DNA of 40,952 nt from Pseudomonadota bacterium (GCA_026399735.1 JAPLQK010000082.1:1-40952); one strand, 5' to 3'; positions 1 through 8,891 are shown, counted from the stretch's first letter. Numbers and translations are program-made. Notes: generated by a model from the sequence alone, not told the origin.

Positions 1-933
1 GCCAATTCGCTGGCGGCAGTGCGCGGCGGCTGCACTCAGGTGCAGGGCACCATCAACGGCTATGGCGAACGCGTCGGCAATGCCAACCTGACCACCATTA
101 TCCCGAATCTGCAACTCAAGATGGATAAACCGGTGGTCACCCCTCTTCAGTTGCGCGAACTCACCGCGCTTGCCCACTACATCGCCGAAGTCGTCAACCT
201 CAAACATTACAACCACGCGCCTTACATCGGTCACAGCGCGTTTGCACACAAGGGCGGCATTCATGTCGCCGCGATTCTGAAAGCCGCCGACACCTACCAG
301 CATATCGATCCGGAACTGGTCGGCAATCAGATGCGTTCAGTGGTCTCGGAACTGTCCGGTCGCGGCAATATCCAGTTTCATGCCAAGGCGCTGGGGCTTG
401 ATCTGAACAACGAAGATGCCCAGCGCGTGTTGAACCACATCAAGCATCTGGAGCACGAAGGGTTTACCTTTGAAGCCGCCGAAGCCAGCGTTGAACTGAT
501 GCTGCGCCGCCTGCGCAAGGACTATATACAACCATTTGAATTAATTGATTATTTTGTAATAACCGAGCGCCGCCAGAGCAGGGGACTGCTATCCGAGGCG
601 ACGGTAAAAGTAAAAGTGGGCGGTGAAGTCAAGTTCGTCGCAGCCGAAGGAAACGGGCCGGTCAATGCACTGTCCACCGCGCTGCGCAGCGCGCTGTCAG
701 ACGTTTATCCGGTACTGAAGACCGTGCGCCTGATCGACTACAAGGTGCGCATTCTGGACAGCGCCAACGGCACATCGGCGCAGATACGCGTACTGATCAC
801 CTTCCAGGGTGGCGGCCACGTCTGGACCACCGTCGGCGCGAGCGCCAACATCATCGATGCCAGCTGGCATGCGCTCTCCGACAGCCTGGAATATGCGCTG
901 GTGAAACTGCAGCCAGCAGCGAGTGGTGACTAG
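1..933 (+). CDS. cimA: (R)-citramalate synthase, C-terminal part (5' truncated by window edge)
   Basis: The frame is open from base 1 and ends in TAG at 931-933, so only the C-terminal ~310 residues are present. The family condenses acetyl-CoA with pyruvate to give (R)-citramalate, the first step of a threonine-independent route to 2-oxobutyrate and isoleucine. The fragment contains the end of the HMGL-like catalytic barrel, including GHSAFAHKGGIHVAA (the metal-binding histidine motif of the isopropylmalate/citramalate synthase superfamily), then a linker domain. It ends with a LeuA-type allosteric dimerisation domain (about residues 200-300). The segment SELSGRGNIQFHAKALG is typical of CimA rather than LeuA. 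No neighbouring isoleucine genes are visible. A GCAAGTG heptamer tract begins at the stop codon. The assignment is firm as superfamily and good as CimA. Confidence 0.88.
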   Translation, partial: ANSLAAVRGGCTQVQGTINGYGERVGNANLTTIIPNLQLKMDKPVVTPLQLRELTALAHYIAEVVNLKHYNHAPYIGHSAFAHKGGIHVAAILKAADTYQHIDPELVGNQMRSVVSELSGRGNIQFHAKALGLDLNNEDAQRVLNHIKHLEHEGFTFEAAEASVELMLRRLRKDYIQPFELIDYFVITERRQSRGLLSEATVKVKVGGEVKFVAAEGNGPVNALSTALRSALSDVYPVLKTVRLIDYKVRILDSANGTSAQIRVLITFQGGGHVWTTVGASANIIDASWHALSDSLEYALVKLQPAASGD

Positions 934-953
934 CAAGTGGCAAGTGGCAAAAA
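933..953. repeat. GCAAGTG heptamer tandem (about 2.5 copies)
   Basis: Two perfect copies of GCAAGTG (933-939, 940-946) and a decayed third (947-953) start at the last base of the cimA stop codon. The tract is short and unremarkable alone. It is listed because the same 7-bp periodicity with other unit sequences recurs in the mur genes of this window. Confidence 0.6.
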
Positions 954-1135
954 AGCGAAGCACATTCCACAGGATACTTGTGCATATGCTTTTGCGCATA
1001 GCCCCGTGCGGCTTCATCTATAAAACCGGAGCAGGTCTCGCCATGCGAGTCGACATAGCCATCAATTTTGGCAAGCAAGCGGCTTAGCAGGAACACCCCC
1101 TCCATCCACGTCTGCTGTTTCGCACTACAAATCAA

Positions 1136-1615
1136 TTACCTAACTGGCGTTATATTATTGATTCTATATGTTTTTTCACAAAATAGCACCGCATCGTCAA
1201 GGATTTTTAATAGCGTATCGGTTTCATTACTCATTGCCACGGTCAATTCAGCTACAAATTCATCCTGAAATTCATAATCATGATTGATGTTGTTGCGAAC
1301 ATCCCTTGCACGCTTCCAGTCATCTTCCGACTGTACAAATCCGAACTTTTCTGCAAAGGCGGCAAGCGATGAACCGCCTTTAATTTCAACATCCTCTTCA
1401 CGCGCGATGGAGACAAGCAACTTTCCCAGTTGTTCCTGATATTCGGAAAATCGCATTCTAAATGCGGCCAGCACGTCGCCTTCTTCCAGCGACATATCCT
1501 TGCCATTTTTACCGATGACTCCGAGTCTTAATGCCTTTTCTCTGGAAAAAACCAGATACTCTCTGAGCCGTATGCAAGTTTCAATCTTCTTTTGAATAAT
1601 CCCCAGATTGCTCAT
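1136..1615 (-). CDS. HEPN-domain protein (HepT-like toxin of a HEPN/MNT pair)
   Basis: A 159-residue, helix-rich protein. Its C-terminal half contains RDVRNNINHDYE, which matches the R-x4-6-H catalytic motif of HEPN ribonucleases (here R-NNIN-H). Its start codon overlaps the stop of the upstream nucleotidyltransferase gene as ATGA (1612-1615), so the two are translationally coupled. In HepT/MntA-type modules the HEPN protein is an RNase toxin and the minimal nucleotidyltransferase neutralises it by adding nucleotides to it. The partner and gene order here support that reading. The body of the protein, including an insertion around residues 40-60, is not a close match to classical HepT that I can recall, so the exact subfamily is open. 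The activity is inferred from the motif and operon only. Confidence 0.75.
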   Translation of the reverse strand: MSNLGIIQKKIETCIRLREYLVFSREKALRLGVIGKNGKDMSLEEGDVLAAFRMRFSEYQEQLGKLLVSIAREEDVEIKGGSSLAAFAEKFGFVQSEDDWKRARDVRNNINHDYEFQDEFVAELTVAMSNETDTLLKILDDAVLFCEKTYRINNITPVR

Positions 1616-1899
1616 ATCAACACAACTCCTGTTTTTTTAGCAATGTTGTAAATAGGTTCATTTTTATGATGATCATTCACTACGACGTCAACCTTGATTT
1701 CAAGCGCATCTTCGATATCGCCGCGAAGCCGGGCAACCGACATTCTGCTCAGATGAGCCCTGGTCTCAACATAAAGGTCAATATCGCCGCCCCGCTTTGA
1801 ATCATCCGCACGCGACCCGAACAGGAATATTTTGGCATCGGGGATCGCACACCTGACGGTATCTATAATGACATTTCGCTGCGCTTGGTTGATTCGCAT
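1612..1899 (-). CDS. Minimal nucleotidyltransferase (MntA-like antitoxin)
   Basis: A 95-residue polymerase-beta-type minimal nucleotidyltransferase. The motif FLFGSRADDSKRGGDIDLYV (about residues 25-44) gives the GS...DxD signature: GS binds nucleotide phosphate and the two aspartates bind metal. A third acidic position is likely D in VDVVVND near residue 75. The C-terminus (IAKKTGVVLI) has the usual form of family members. It precedes and overlaps the HEPN gene by ATGA, the classical antitoxin/toxin coupling. By family knowledge it would modify or sequester the HEPN toxin. No promoter was identified in the 313 bp upstream. Confidence 0.82.
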   Translation of the reverse strand: MRINQAQRNVIIDTVRCAIPDAKIFLFGSRADDSKRGGDIDLYVETRAHLSRMSVARLRGDIEDALEIKVDVVVNDHHKNEPIYNIAKKTGVVLI

Positions 1900-2212
1900 T
1901 TTTGATAATCGCTGTTAAATTGAAATGAAGTTGTACGAATACCGATGAAATGCAGGACCCCCCGAAAGCTTGGATGTCGACATTCTATCTTGCACCTGCA
2001 AGGTATGCCAGCATAGCCTCTTTGCCGATGCAACAGTTTCCAACGCACAACCCGATATTTTCACGGCTATCATGATGCTACGATTTCATACCCCGCAGCG
2101 GTTACTCATAACCTGCAACAACCGAGACACAGCGGAAGTACAAAGTTCAACGTAGAGTGAGCCGGCCTGCGTGGTTTTCGCGCAGGTCCAGCTGACCTCC
2201 ATGCTAGATTTT
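1900..2212. other. Intergenic stretch without recognisable gene
   Basis: These 313 bp hold no convincing coding region. The only structure I see is a small GC hairpin: CCTGCG (2166-2171) pairs with CGCAGG (2181-2186) just beyond the end of the 191-residue gene. It has no T-tract on either side, so it is not a typical terminator. Confidence 0.5.
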
Positions 2213-2788
2213 CTATGCGGGAACGATATCAACACTGATCTTTTCCTTTAGCGCAGAAGTAATCTTCAGAAGTTGATCGCGCTTAGACTCGGTGCTGCTG
2301 TGAGTCATGACTAAATACGAATCAAGCGGCGTCTGTGTGTACGACTCGGACTGCTGTTTTGACACGAGAGGAAATGCATTGACCTTTAAACCAAGATCAA
2401 TTACCCGCTGAGTACCAAGCTTCTTGATGGACTTCGCAAATGTCTCTGCGGCTTTGGTTTCGTAGATCACGGTGCCATCGACAAACTTCACAACAAGCAC
2501 TGTTTTCGATGACTTTGGTGCGGATGCAATAATCTTCGCCATCGCAGCGGGTTCAATTTTTACTTGGCGACGGGTGGGCTCATCTTGCCCGCTGACCCAT
2601 TCGTTTTTTAGAGATTCAAGCTTCCGGCGAAACGCGGCAAGCTTCTCTCCAGAGGCAATGGCGTCCTTGGCATGTTGATACTCATTGTTTCGGAGAAAGG
2701 CTGCGCCTTGAGAGTTGACCTCAGATACTACTGAGTCGATTTCTTCCAGAATCATCTCGAATGAGGTAGTAACTCCATCAGTGCTCAT
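2213..2788 (-). CDS. Hypothetical protein, 191 aa
   Basis: I do not recognise a named family with certainty. Residues 1-65 look helical and coiled-coil-like (many E/K/A, segment EYQHAKDAIASGEKLAAFRR). Residues ~85-191 form a compact alpha/beta domain with VKFVDGTVIYETKAAETFA, then IKKLGTQRVIDLGLKVN, then YLVMTHSSTESKRDQLLKI. The C-terminal block resembles a domain seen at the ends of various accessory-region proteins, often described only as hypothetical; this is recollection, not a search result. No signal peptide or membrane segment is visible. The GC content and codon use look lower than in the surrounding core genes. The start is the first ATG, with AGGAC about 5-9 bases upstream as a Shine-Dalgarno sequence. 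Confidence 0.7.
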   Translation of the reverse strand: MSTDGVTTSFEMILEEIDSVVSEVNSQGAAFLRNNEYQHAKDAIASGEKLAAFRRKLESLKNEWVSGQDEPTRRQVKIEPAAMAKIIASAPKSSKTVLVVKFVDGTVIYETKAAETFAKSIKKLGTQRVIDLGLKVNAFPLVSKQQSESYTQTPLDSYLVMTHSSTESKRDQLLKITSALKEKISVDIVPA

Positions 2789-2841
2789 AAGTCCTCCGAA
2801 AATCTAATGTAAATTGGGCATTATTGCGCGCCACAAAGCAG

Positions 2842-2940
2842 TCAGTGAAGCTTACCGATGAACTGGCAATTAGTTTGAGCTTGTGCGGTGACTGTGGCAA
2901 AAGCAAGAATGACGGCGGCAAAATATACGATTTTTTTCAT
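2842..2940 (-). CDS. Small exported peptide, 32 aa
   Basis: The ATG at 2940 is preceded by GGAGA at a good spacing and opens a 32-codon frame ending in TGA at 2842. The product has a textbook signal peptide: a basic start (MKK), a hydrophobic core (IVYFAAVILAFATVTA) and an AQAQ cleavage region. Only ~11 residues follow (TNCQFIGKLH). The mature part begins like the small Cys-containing secreted peptides common in proteobacteria but stops early, so it may be a truncated gene. A large hairpin lies ~100 bp upstream. It is unlike a random frame because RBS, start and signal peptide coincide. Confidence 0.5.
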   Translation of the reverse strand: MKKIVYFAAVILAFATVTAQAQTNCQFIGKLH

Positions 2941-3040
2941 GGTAATTCTCCGATTCTGCGCATCCTCCGCAATACACCGCTCGAAACCCCTTATCCGCCA
3001 CCGAGTGGCGCAGGCTAATCAGGGACGTTCGGCGAAAACA

Positions 3041-3064
3041 TGCTGTCACGCGAGCGTGACAGCA
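3041..3064. repeat. Perfect 11-bp-arm inverted repeat, nested in a larger repeat
   Basis: TGCTGTCACGC and GCGTGACAGCA are perfect inverted arms separated by GA. TTCGGCGAA occurs on both sides in the same orientation (3028-3036, 3067-3075). GACGTT (3024-3029) and AACGTC (3079-3084) form an outer inverted pair. The nested architecture suggests a REP-like or small mobile-derived element rather than a simple terminator; no T-tract follows on either strand. Confidence 0.65.
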
Positions 3065-3321
3065 GTTTCGGCGAATCAAACGTCAGGAAAATGGCTGAGC
3101 CAACACTGTTTGAGTTCCGCAGTGGCGCGCGATTTGTGCGCACCGCCAGGGCGAGTTGCGCAGCCCCGCTTGTTTACGAACAATTGAGGGAACCCCTGCC
3201 TGCTTGTTATCATGTCGGCAGGGGCGGCAAACCGGGGGCGATTTCTTTCGATTACATTTCTTGGCAAGACAAGAAAGATGATCAGCCGCCGGTCTACAAC
3301 CGGCAACCTATGCACTCCTCC

Positions 3322-3352
3322 ATTCATGGTTCGACAGGCTCACCACGAACGG
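3322..3352. repeat. Dispersed palindromic repeat (TTCGACAGGCTCACCACGAA type)
   Basis: The core has GTTCG (3329-3333) and CGAAC (3346-3350) arms around ACAGGCTCACCA. From memory, this sequence type recurs in intergenic regions of many proteobacterial genomes. Its copy number here cannot be seen from the window. Confidence 0.5.
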
Positions 3353-3373
3353 GGATGAGAGGCTACGCCCCCC

Positions 3374-4231
3374 CTATAATATTTTCCCGCACCAGTCTTT
3401 TGCGAACTGCCCCGCCACACGCCCGCTGCGCGAGCCGCGCGACAACGACCATTGCAACGCGTTGCGGCGAACTTCATCGGTCATGCCATGCATCCAGCCG
3501 TGACGCTGCAACCAGCGCGCACAGATAGCCAGATATTCGTCCTGACTGAACGGATAGAAGGAAATCCATAAGCCGAAACGCTCGGAGAGGGAGACTTTTT
3601 CCTCGACGCTTTCCGCCGGATGAATTTCCTCGCCTGCGTATTTTGTCGCCAGATTGTCGCTCATGTAGTCCGGCATCAGGTGGCGGCGGTTCGAAGTGGC
3701 ATAGATCAGCAGATTGTCTGAAAACGCCACCAGATCGCCGTCCAGCGCCGCCTTGAGGGTCTGATAACCGTCTTCATCCGCATTGAACGACAGGTCGTCG
3801 CAATACAGAATAAAACGTTCGGGGCGCCCCTCTACCAGCCCGACGATCAGCGGCAGATCAACCAGGCCAGATTTTTCGATCTGGATCACGCGCAGGCCGG
3901 AGTCAGCGTATTCATTCAGCAGCGCTTTCACCAGGGATGACTTGCCCGTGCCGCGCGCGCCGGAGAGCAGCACGTTGTTCGCCGTGCCGCCCTTTACGAA
4001 CTGACGGGTATTCTGCCCAATGCGTTTCTTCTGGTCGTCGATACCGAGCAGATCGGCCAGTTGAATGCGCTGAAAATTCGCAACCGGATGCAAGGTACGC
4101 TGCCGGTGATCCCAGCGAAATGCTGCCGCCGCCTGCCAGTCGGGCACCTGCACCGTTGAAGCGGGCAACACGCCCTCCAGACGGGAGAGCAATCCTTCGG
4201 CACGCGTGAGAAAACAATCGAGTTTATTCAA
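3374..4231 (-). CDS. DUF815-family AAA-type ATPase
   Basis: A 285-residue P-loop ATPase. The Walker A motif LLSGARGTGKSSLVKALL is at about residues 88-105. The Walker B-like strand RFILYCDDLSF is at about 139-149, and a sensor-like LLIYATSNRRHLMP follows. This order and the segment DNLATKYAGEEIHPAESVEEK are characteristic of DUF815 proteins, small cytoplasmic AAA ATPases of unknown role, usually single genes in proteobacteria. The length is normal for the family. It starts 3 bp after the argJ stop and is probably co-transcribed with it. No membrane segments are visible. Confidence 0.85.
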   Translation of the reverse strand: MNKLDCFLTRAEGLLSRLEGVLPASTVQVPDWQAAAAFRWDHRQRTLHPVANFQRIQLADLLGIDDQKKRIGQNTRQFVKGGTANNVLLSGARGTGKSSLVKALLNEYADSGLRVIQIEKSGLVDLPLIVGLVEGRPERFILYCDDLSFNADEDGYQTLKAALDGDLVAFSDNLLIYATSNRRHLMPDYMSDNLATKYAGEEIHPAESVEEKVSLSERFGLWISFYPFSQDEYLAICARWLQRHGWMHGMTDEVRRNALQWSLSRGSRSGRVAGQFAKDWCGKIL

Positions 4232-4234
4232 GAG

Positions 4235-5464
4235 TTAGCTGCGGTAGCTGGCGTTGATCTTGACGTAGTCGTAAGAAAAATCGCAGGTCCAAAGCGTCAC
4301 ATTCACGTCGCTGCGATTCAGCACCACGCGGATGGTGATGTCGGACTGAGCCATCACGCGCTGACCCTCTGTTTCCTGATAACTGGCAGCGCGACCGCCA
4401 TTTTCAGCGACCAGCACATCGTCCAGATAGAGTTGCAAAGCAGCCACATCCAGATCGTCCACGCCCGCATAGCCGATCGCAGCGAGAATACGCCCAAGAT
4501 TAGGGTCGGAAGCAAAAAACGCGGTCTTGACCAGTGGCGAATGCGCGATGGCATAGCCGATTTTTTTGCACTCTTCCTCGCAGCGCCCGCCTTCGACCGC
4601 AACGGTGATGAACTTGGTCGCCCCTTCGCCGTCGCGCACGATGGCTTGTGCCAGATAAATCGCCACTTCGGTGATCGCTTCCAGCAAGGCGCGATAGGCT
4701 GCGCTGTCCTGCGAAATCACTTCAGGCAGGGTCGATTTTCCGGTGGCGATCAGCATCAGCGCATCGTTGGTCGAAGTATCGCCATCCACGGTGATGCAGT
4801 TGAAGGAACGGTTCGCCGCGTCTGTCACCATTGCCTGCAACAAAGGCTGGCTGATACCGGCATCGGTGGCAATATAGCCCAACATGGTCGCCATGTTCGG
4901 ATGAATCATGCCGGAACCCTTGGCAATGCCGGTAATCGTGACAGTTATGCCATCGATTTCGACCTGCCTGGAAATTGCCTTGGCAACGATGTCGGTGGTC
5001 ATGATCGCGGCAGCAGCATCGAACCAGTTGTCGGCCAGCATATTCGTCACGGCAGCGGGCAGGCCTGCGGCGATTTTCGCCACCGGCAGCGGTTCCATGA
5101 TTACGCCGGTGGAGAACGGCAAAATTTGCGTGGACTTGCAGCCCAGCAAACCCGCCAGCGCCGCGCAGGTGCTGCGCGCATCCTGTAATCCTTGTTCGCC
5201 GGTGCCGGCATTGGCATTGCCGGTGTTAACCACCAGCGCCCGTATGCCATCAGCTTGCGCCAAATGTTCCTTTGCCACAATCACCGGCGCTGCACAGAAA
5301 CGGTTTTTCGTGAACACCCCGGCAACACGCGCGCCATCACATAAGGAAATTACCAGCAAATCCTTGCGATTTTCACGCTTGATGTTTGCTTCTGCGATCC
5401 CCAGCGTAACGCCCGCGACGGGCAGCAGTTGCTCCGCCACGGGCGGATTCAGATTAACCGGCAT
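4235..5464 (-). CDS. argJ: Bifunctional ornithine acetyltransferase / N-acetylglutamate synthase
   Basis: ArgJ transfers the acetyl group from N-acetylornithine to glutamate, making the arginine pathway cyclic, and in bifunctional forms also uses acetyl-CoA. The protein is about 409 residues. The self-cleavage site is visible as [15 protein letters not shown]: the precursor splits before the Thr of ATML, and that Thr becomes the N-terminal nucleophile of the beta chain. [14 protein letters not shown] near the N-terminus and DGEGATKF in the beta chain are also family hallmarks. I chose the ATG at 5464 because GGGAGAG lies 6 bases upstream and the protein then begins MPVNL like relatives; a longer frame begins at 5479. 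The gene follows the CNBD gene and its intergenic hairpins. Confidence 0.95.
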   Translation of the reverse strand: MPVNLNPPVAEQLLPVAGVTLGIAEANIKRENRKDLLVISLCDGARVAGVFTKNRFCAAPVIVAKEHLAQADGIRALVVNTGNANAGTGEQGLQDARSTCAALAGLLGCKSTQILPFSTGVIMEPLPVAKIAAGLPAAVTNMLADNWFDAAAAIMTTDIVAKAISRQVEIDGITVTITGIAKGSGMIHPNMATMLGYIATDAGISQPLLQAMVTDAANRSFNCITVDGDTSTNDALMLIATGKSTLPEVISQDSAAYRALLEAITEVAIYLAQAIVRDGEGATKFITVAVEGGRCEEECKKIGYAIAHSPLVKTAFFASDPNLGRILAAIGYAGVDDLDVAALQLYLDDVLVAENGGRAASYQETEGQRVMAQSDITIRVVLNRSDVNVTLWTCDFSYDYVKINASYRS

Positions 5465-5515
5465 CCGACTCTCTCCCACTTCAAATGAAAAGCTCGCGCA
5501 GCGCCACGTTCGCCT

Positions 5516-5537
5516 CCTCCCCTGCCTGCGGGGGAGG
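5516..5537. repeat. C-rich hairpin repeat (CCTCCCC...GGGGAGG)
   Basis: CCTCCCC (5516-5522) pairs with GGGGAGG (5531-5537) across an 8-base loop, in the 116-151 bp gap between argJ and the CNBD gene. A similar C-rich hairpin lies at 39327-39357. Such hairpins are common dispersed intergenic repeats. There is no T-tract, so its role as a terminator is doubtful. Confidence 0.5.
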
Positions 5538-5550
5538 ATTGAAGCGGGGG

Positions 5551-5597
5551 AACGGGCACCGGGCGTTTGTTATTGATTATTTACTACCGTGCCCGTT
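5551..5597. repeat. 9-bp inverted repeat at the 3' end of the CNBD gene
   Basis: AACGGGCAC (5551-5559) and GTGCCCGTT (5589-5597) are perfect inverted arms with a 29-nt AT-rich loop. They overlap the stop codon of the CNBD gene. The structure could protect the 3' end or slow transcription, but lacks a U-tract. Confidence 0.4.
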
Positions 5598-6081
5598 AGT
5601 AACGACCACCGGTCTTGTAAATATAATTCGACAATTCTGCAGATTCGATATTCACGCGACGCACGATACCGTGCATATTGCGAATGATGCCGCGCATCAC
5701 GCGATAGACCAGCATCGGGTGTGTATTGATCAGCGTTTCAAATCTGGTTCGCGCCATGCTCAATACTTTGGTCGGCCCCATCGCATACAGCGTCGCACTG
5801 ATGTGGGTTGCAGCACCGCCTGCAAAGGTGATCATGCCTGCCAGATCGCCCGGCTTGAGCACGTGAACAGTAGATGCTTCACCGCCGCTTTCAATTTTTA
5901 CCTCAATATCGCCAGAGGCCAGAATGTACAAGTTATCAGGCTGTTCATCATTGGGCTGAACGATGATGTCACCTGCCTTATATTCCTGAACTTCAAACAA
6001 TTCAGCCAGAATTTCAACTTGTGCTTCGCTCAGTTCTTCCGTTACCGGTGAGGTGCGCAGCGTATCGATCACTAATGACAT
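5596..6081 (-). CDS. Cyclic nucleotide-binding-fold (Crp-like) protein without DNA-binding domain
   Basis: About 161 residues containing a single cNMP-binding beta-roll: QEYKAGDIIVQPNDEQPDNL, LASGDIEVKI, LKPGDLAGMITFAGG and then a C-helix region ending in MHGIVRRVNIESAELSNY. There is no helix-turn-helix after the beta-roll, so it is a stand-alone sensor or protein-interaction module rather than a Crp-type regulator. The canonical phosphate-binding arginine of true cAMP sites is not obvious, so the ligand is unknown. I prefer the ATG at 6081 (GGAG 6 bases upstream); an upstream ATG at 6093 and a frame to 6117 also exist. It lies 14 bp downstream of secA and probably shares its transcript. Confidence 0.75.
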   Translation of the reverse strand: MSLVIDTLRTSPVTEELSEAQVEILAELFEVQEYKAGDIIVQPNDEQPDNLYILASGDIEVKIESGGEASTVHVLKPGDLAGMITFAGGAATHISATLYAMGPTKVLSMARTRFETLINTHPMLVYRVMRGIIRNMHGIVRRVNIESAELSNYIYKTGGRY

Positions 6082-6095
6082 TGCATTCTCCATTG

Positions 6096-8813
6096 TTAAC
6101 TCAATTGTCCATGACACTGTTTATATTTCTTGCCCGAACCGCATGGGCAAGGATCATTGCGCCCGACTTTTTTACCGTCGCGCACGAACGGTTGCTGCTC
6201 TTCGCCCTCTGAAACGGCATCCTGAGCGAGTGCTTCTTCATAATCAGCGTGATGATACTGCACATTTTCGACTTGCGGTGCTGATTCTATCGGCTCAACT
6301 TCCGCTTCGCTGCGCACCTGCACGGTCATCAATACCTGAGTGACTTCACGTTTGATCACATCCAGCATGGATGAGAACAATTCGAATGCTTCGCGCTTGT
6401 ATTCCTGCTTCGGATTTTTTTGCGCATAACCGCGCAGGTGTATTCCTTGTCGCAAGTGATCGAGCGCCGCCAGGTGTTCCCGCCAATGCACATCCACATT
6501 TTGCAGCATGATCGCGCGCTCGTAATGATGCATGGCTTCACCGCCGACCAGTTCTACCTTAGCCTGATACAATTGACTTGCAGATTCAAAAATACGCGTA
6601 CGCAAGCCCGCTTCATTCAGATGATTATCGTCCTCAAGCCACTGCGCTAACGGCAATTCCAGCCTGAATTCAGCAGCAAGCATTTTTTCAAGACCGGACA
6701 CATCCCACTGCTCCTCCATGCTGTGCGGCACGATATATTGACTGACGGTATCGTCCAGTACGCTGTCACGCATACCCTGAACCGTCTCGGTAATATCCTC
6801 GCTTTCAAGCAGTTCGGTGCGTTGCTGGTAAATCACCTTACGCTGATCGTTCGCCACATCATCGTATTCGAGGATCTGTTTGCGCATATCGAAGTTGCGC
6901 GCCTCAACCTTGCGCTGCGCATTTTCGATTGCCCGCGTCACCCAGACGTGCTCGATCGCCTCGCCTTCGGGCAACTTGAACTTGTTCATGATCGCAGCGA
7001 CCCGGTCGGACGCAAAAATACGCAACAACGGATCTTCCAGCGACAGATAGAAGCGGCTCGAACCGGGATCTCCCTGACGACCTGAACGTCCGCGCAACTG
7101 GTTATCCACGCGCCGCGACTCATGGCGCTCGGTGCCGATGATGTGCAGCCCGCCGCTTTTAAGTACCTGCTCATGTACAATCTTCCAGTCGGCCTTCAGC
7201 TGTTCGATGCGAATCTCTTTGACAGCCTCATCCAGCGTCTCATCCTCGCGAATCGCTTCGATTTGTTTCTCGATGCTGCCGCCCAGCACGATATCCGTAC
7301 CGCGTCCCGCCATATTGGTGGCTATCGTCACCATTTTCGGCTGTCCGGCCTGTGCAACGATTTCCGCTTCGCGCTCATGCTGCTTGGCATTGAGCACCTG
7401 ATGCGGCATCTTTTCCTTGCCCAGCAGATCTGACAGCAGTTCGGAATTCTCAATGGAAGTCGTACCCACCAGCACGGGCTGGCCGCGCTCATAACAATCC
7501 TTGATATCGACAATCACCGCGCGATATTTTTCCATCGCGGTGAGATAGACCTTATCCATCATATCGCGGCGTATCGTCGGACGATTGGGCGGAATGATGA
7601 CCGTTTCCAGACCATAAATCTGTTGAAACTCATAAGCCTCGGTATCCGCCGTCCCGGTCATGCCGCCCAGCTTGTTGTACATGCGGAAGTAATTCTGGAA
7701 GGTAATCGACGCAAGTGTCTGATTCTCCTTCTTTATTTCCACACCTTCTTTGGCTTCCACAGCCTGATGCAGTCCGTCCGACCAGCGACGTCCCGACATC
7801 AGTCGACCGGTATGTTCATCCACGATGACCACTTCGCCGTCCTGCACCACATAATTCTGATCCCGGTGATACAGCGCATGCGCACGCAAGGCGGCATACA
7901 GATGGTGTATCAGTGAAATATTTGCCGCATCGTACAGACTGCCGTTTGGCGGCAAAAGTCCGGCTTCAGTCAGAATATTCTCGGCGTGTTCATGACCGAT
8001 TTCAGACAGCAGAATCTGATGATTTTTTTCATCGACAGAATAGTCCCCCGGACCTTCTTCCTCTTTCTGGCGAACCAGTTGCTTCACCAGCTGGTTGATC
8101 TGCACATAGACGTTAATATCGCCTTCAGCCTGACCCGAGATAATCAACGGCGTGCGCGCTTCATCGATCAGGATCGAATCCACCTCATCCACAATGGCGT
8201 AGTTCAGCTTGCGCTGAAAACGTTCACCCATCTGGCTCGCCATATTGTCGCGCAGATAATCAAAGCCGAATTCATTGTTGGTGCCGTAGGTAATGTCTGA
8301 CGCATAAGCCGTCTGTTTCTCGTCCGATGGCATCTGCGACACGATCACGCCAACCGTCAGACCCAGGTAACGGTAAAGCCTGCCCATCCAGGCGGCGTCG
8401 CGCGCCGCCAGATAATCGTTCACCGTAACCACATGTACGCCAAGTCCTGATATCGCATTCAGGTAAACCGGCAAAGTTGCCATCAGCGTCTTGCCTTCAC
8501 CGGTGCGCATTTCGGCGATCTTGCCGTAATGCAGCACCATCCCGCCTATCATCTGCACATCGTAATGGCGCATCCCCAGCGCACGGCTACTGGCTTCGCG
8601 CACCACGGCAAACGCCTCCGGCAACATAGCCTCCAGTGTTTCACCGCCTGCAAAACGTTGCCGGAAGCTGTCCGTTTTTCCGCGCAACGCTTCATCGGAA
8701 AGTTTCGCGATATCGGCTTCCAGCTTGTTAATCTCTTTGACGGTCGTGCGATATTGCTTGAGCAGGCGATCGTTACGACTACCGAAAATACTTTTTAGCG
8801 CTTTTGAAATCAT
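6096..8813 (-). CDS. secA: Preprotein translocase ATPase SecA
   Basis: A full-length SecA of 905 residues. It is the motor that drives unfolded precursor proteins through SecYEG at the inner membrane. The Walker A motif MRTGEGKTL is at about residues 102-110, and [19 protein letters not shown] holds the DEVD Walker B/DEAD-like motif. The second nucleotide domain has [14 protein letters not shown] and [17 protein letters not shown]. The C-terminus ends with the zinc-binding SecB/ribosome-contact motif [20 protein letters not shown]. The length and motif order are normal. The gene lies between the M23 peptidase (upstream in transcription) and the CNBD protein, a common betaproteobacterial arrangement near the dcw cluster. 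Confidence 0.98.
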   Translation of the reverse strand: MISKALKSIFGSRNDRLLKQYRTTVKEINKLEADIAKLSDEALRGKTDSFRQRFAGGETLEAMLPEAFAVVREASSRALGMRHYDVQMIGGMVLHYGKIAEMRTGEGKTLMATLPVYLNAISGLGVHVVTVNDYLAARDAAWMGRLYRYLGLTVGVIVSQMPSDEKQTAYASDITYGTNNEFGFDYLRDNMASQMGERFQRKLNYAIVDEVDSILIDEARTPLIISGQAEGDINVYVQINQLVKQLVRQKEEEGPGDYSVDEKNHQILLSEIGHEHAENILTEAGLLPPNGSLYDAANISLIHHLYAALRAHALYHRDQNYVVQDGEVVIVDEHTGRLMSGRRWSDGLHQAVEAKEGVEIKKENQTLASITFQNYFRMYNKLGGMTGTADTEAYEFQQIYGLETVIIPPNRPTIRRDMMDKVYLTAMEKYRAVIVDIKDCYERGQPVLVGTTSIENSELLSDLLGKEKMPHQVLNAKQHEREAEIVAQAGQPKMVTIATNMAGRGTDIVLGGSIEKQIEAIREDETLDEAVKEIRIEQLKADWKIVHEQVLKSGGLHIIGTERHESRRVDNQLRGRSGRQGDPGSSRFYLSLEDPLLRIFASDRVAAIMNKFKLPEGEAIEHVWVTRAIENAQRKVEARNFDMRKQILEYDDVANDQRKVIYQQRTELLESEDITETVQGMRDSVLDDTVSQYIVPHSMEEQWDVSGLEKMLAAEFRLELPLAQWLEDDNHLNEAGLRTRIFESASQLYQAKVELVGGEAMHHYERAIMLQNVDVHWREHLAALDHLRQGIHLRGYAQKNPKQEYKREAFELFSSMLDVIKREVTQVLMTVQVRSEAEVEPIESAPQVENVQYHHADYEEALAQDAVSEGEEQQPFVRDGKKVGRNDPCPCGSGKKYKQCHGQLS

Positions 8814-8891
8814 GTTTTCTCAACCACAGAGGCGAACTGGCTCGATGCCACCTCACCATAATAAATTAAAATAATCAATTAGTTAATCAGG

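Larger units (their letters stand above)
2941..3373. other. Gene-free stretch with hairpins and degenerate repeats
   Basis: 433 bp with no gene I can support. It contains a perfect 11-bp-arm hairpin (3041-3064), an 8-bp-arm inverted repeat CCCCTGCC/GGCAGGGG (3193-3200, 3217-3224), and a TTTCTTG...CAAGAAA element around 3256-3276. The last resembles a sequence often found in spurious proteobacterial ORFs. A dispersed-repeat-like palindrome lies at 3322-3352. Long frames on both strands here (for example 3040-3528) read through these repeats and are probably not genes. Confidence 0.5.

Noticed and set aside
1863-2048. 61-codon minus-strand frame upstream of the MNT gene
   Set aside because: Overlaps the MNT start out of frame, with no ribosome site or recognisable product.
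3040-3528. 162-codon plus-strand frame through the repeat region
   Set aside because: It reads through hairpins and dispersed repeats and into the antisense of the DUF815 gene; the peptide looks like the spurious products such repeats often give.
4433-5188. 251-codon plus-strand frame opposite argJ
   Set aside because: Antisense shadow of ArgJ; composition (many H, R, G) is typical of reverse-strand artefacts.
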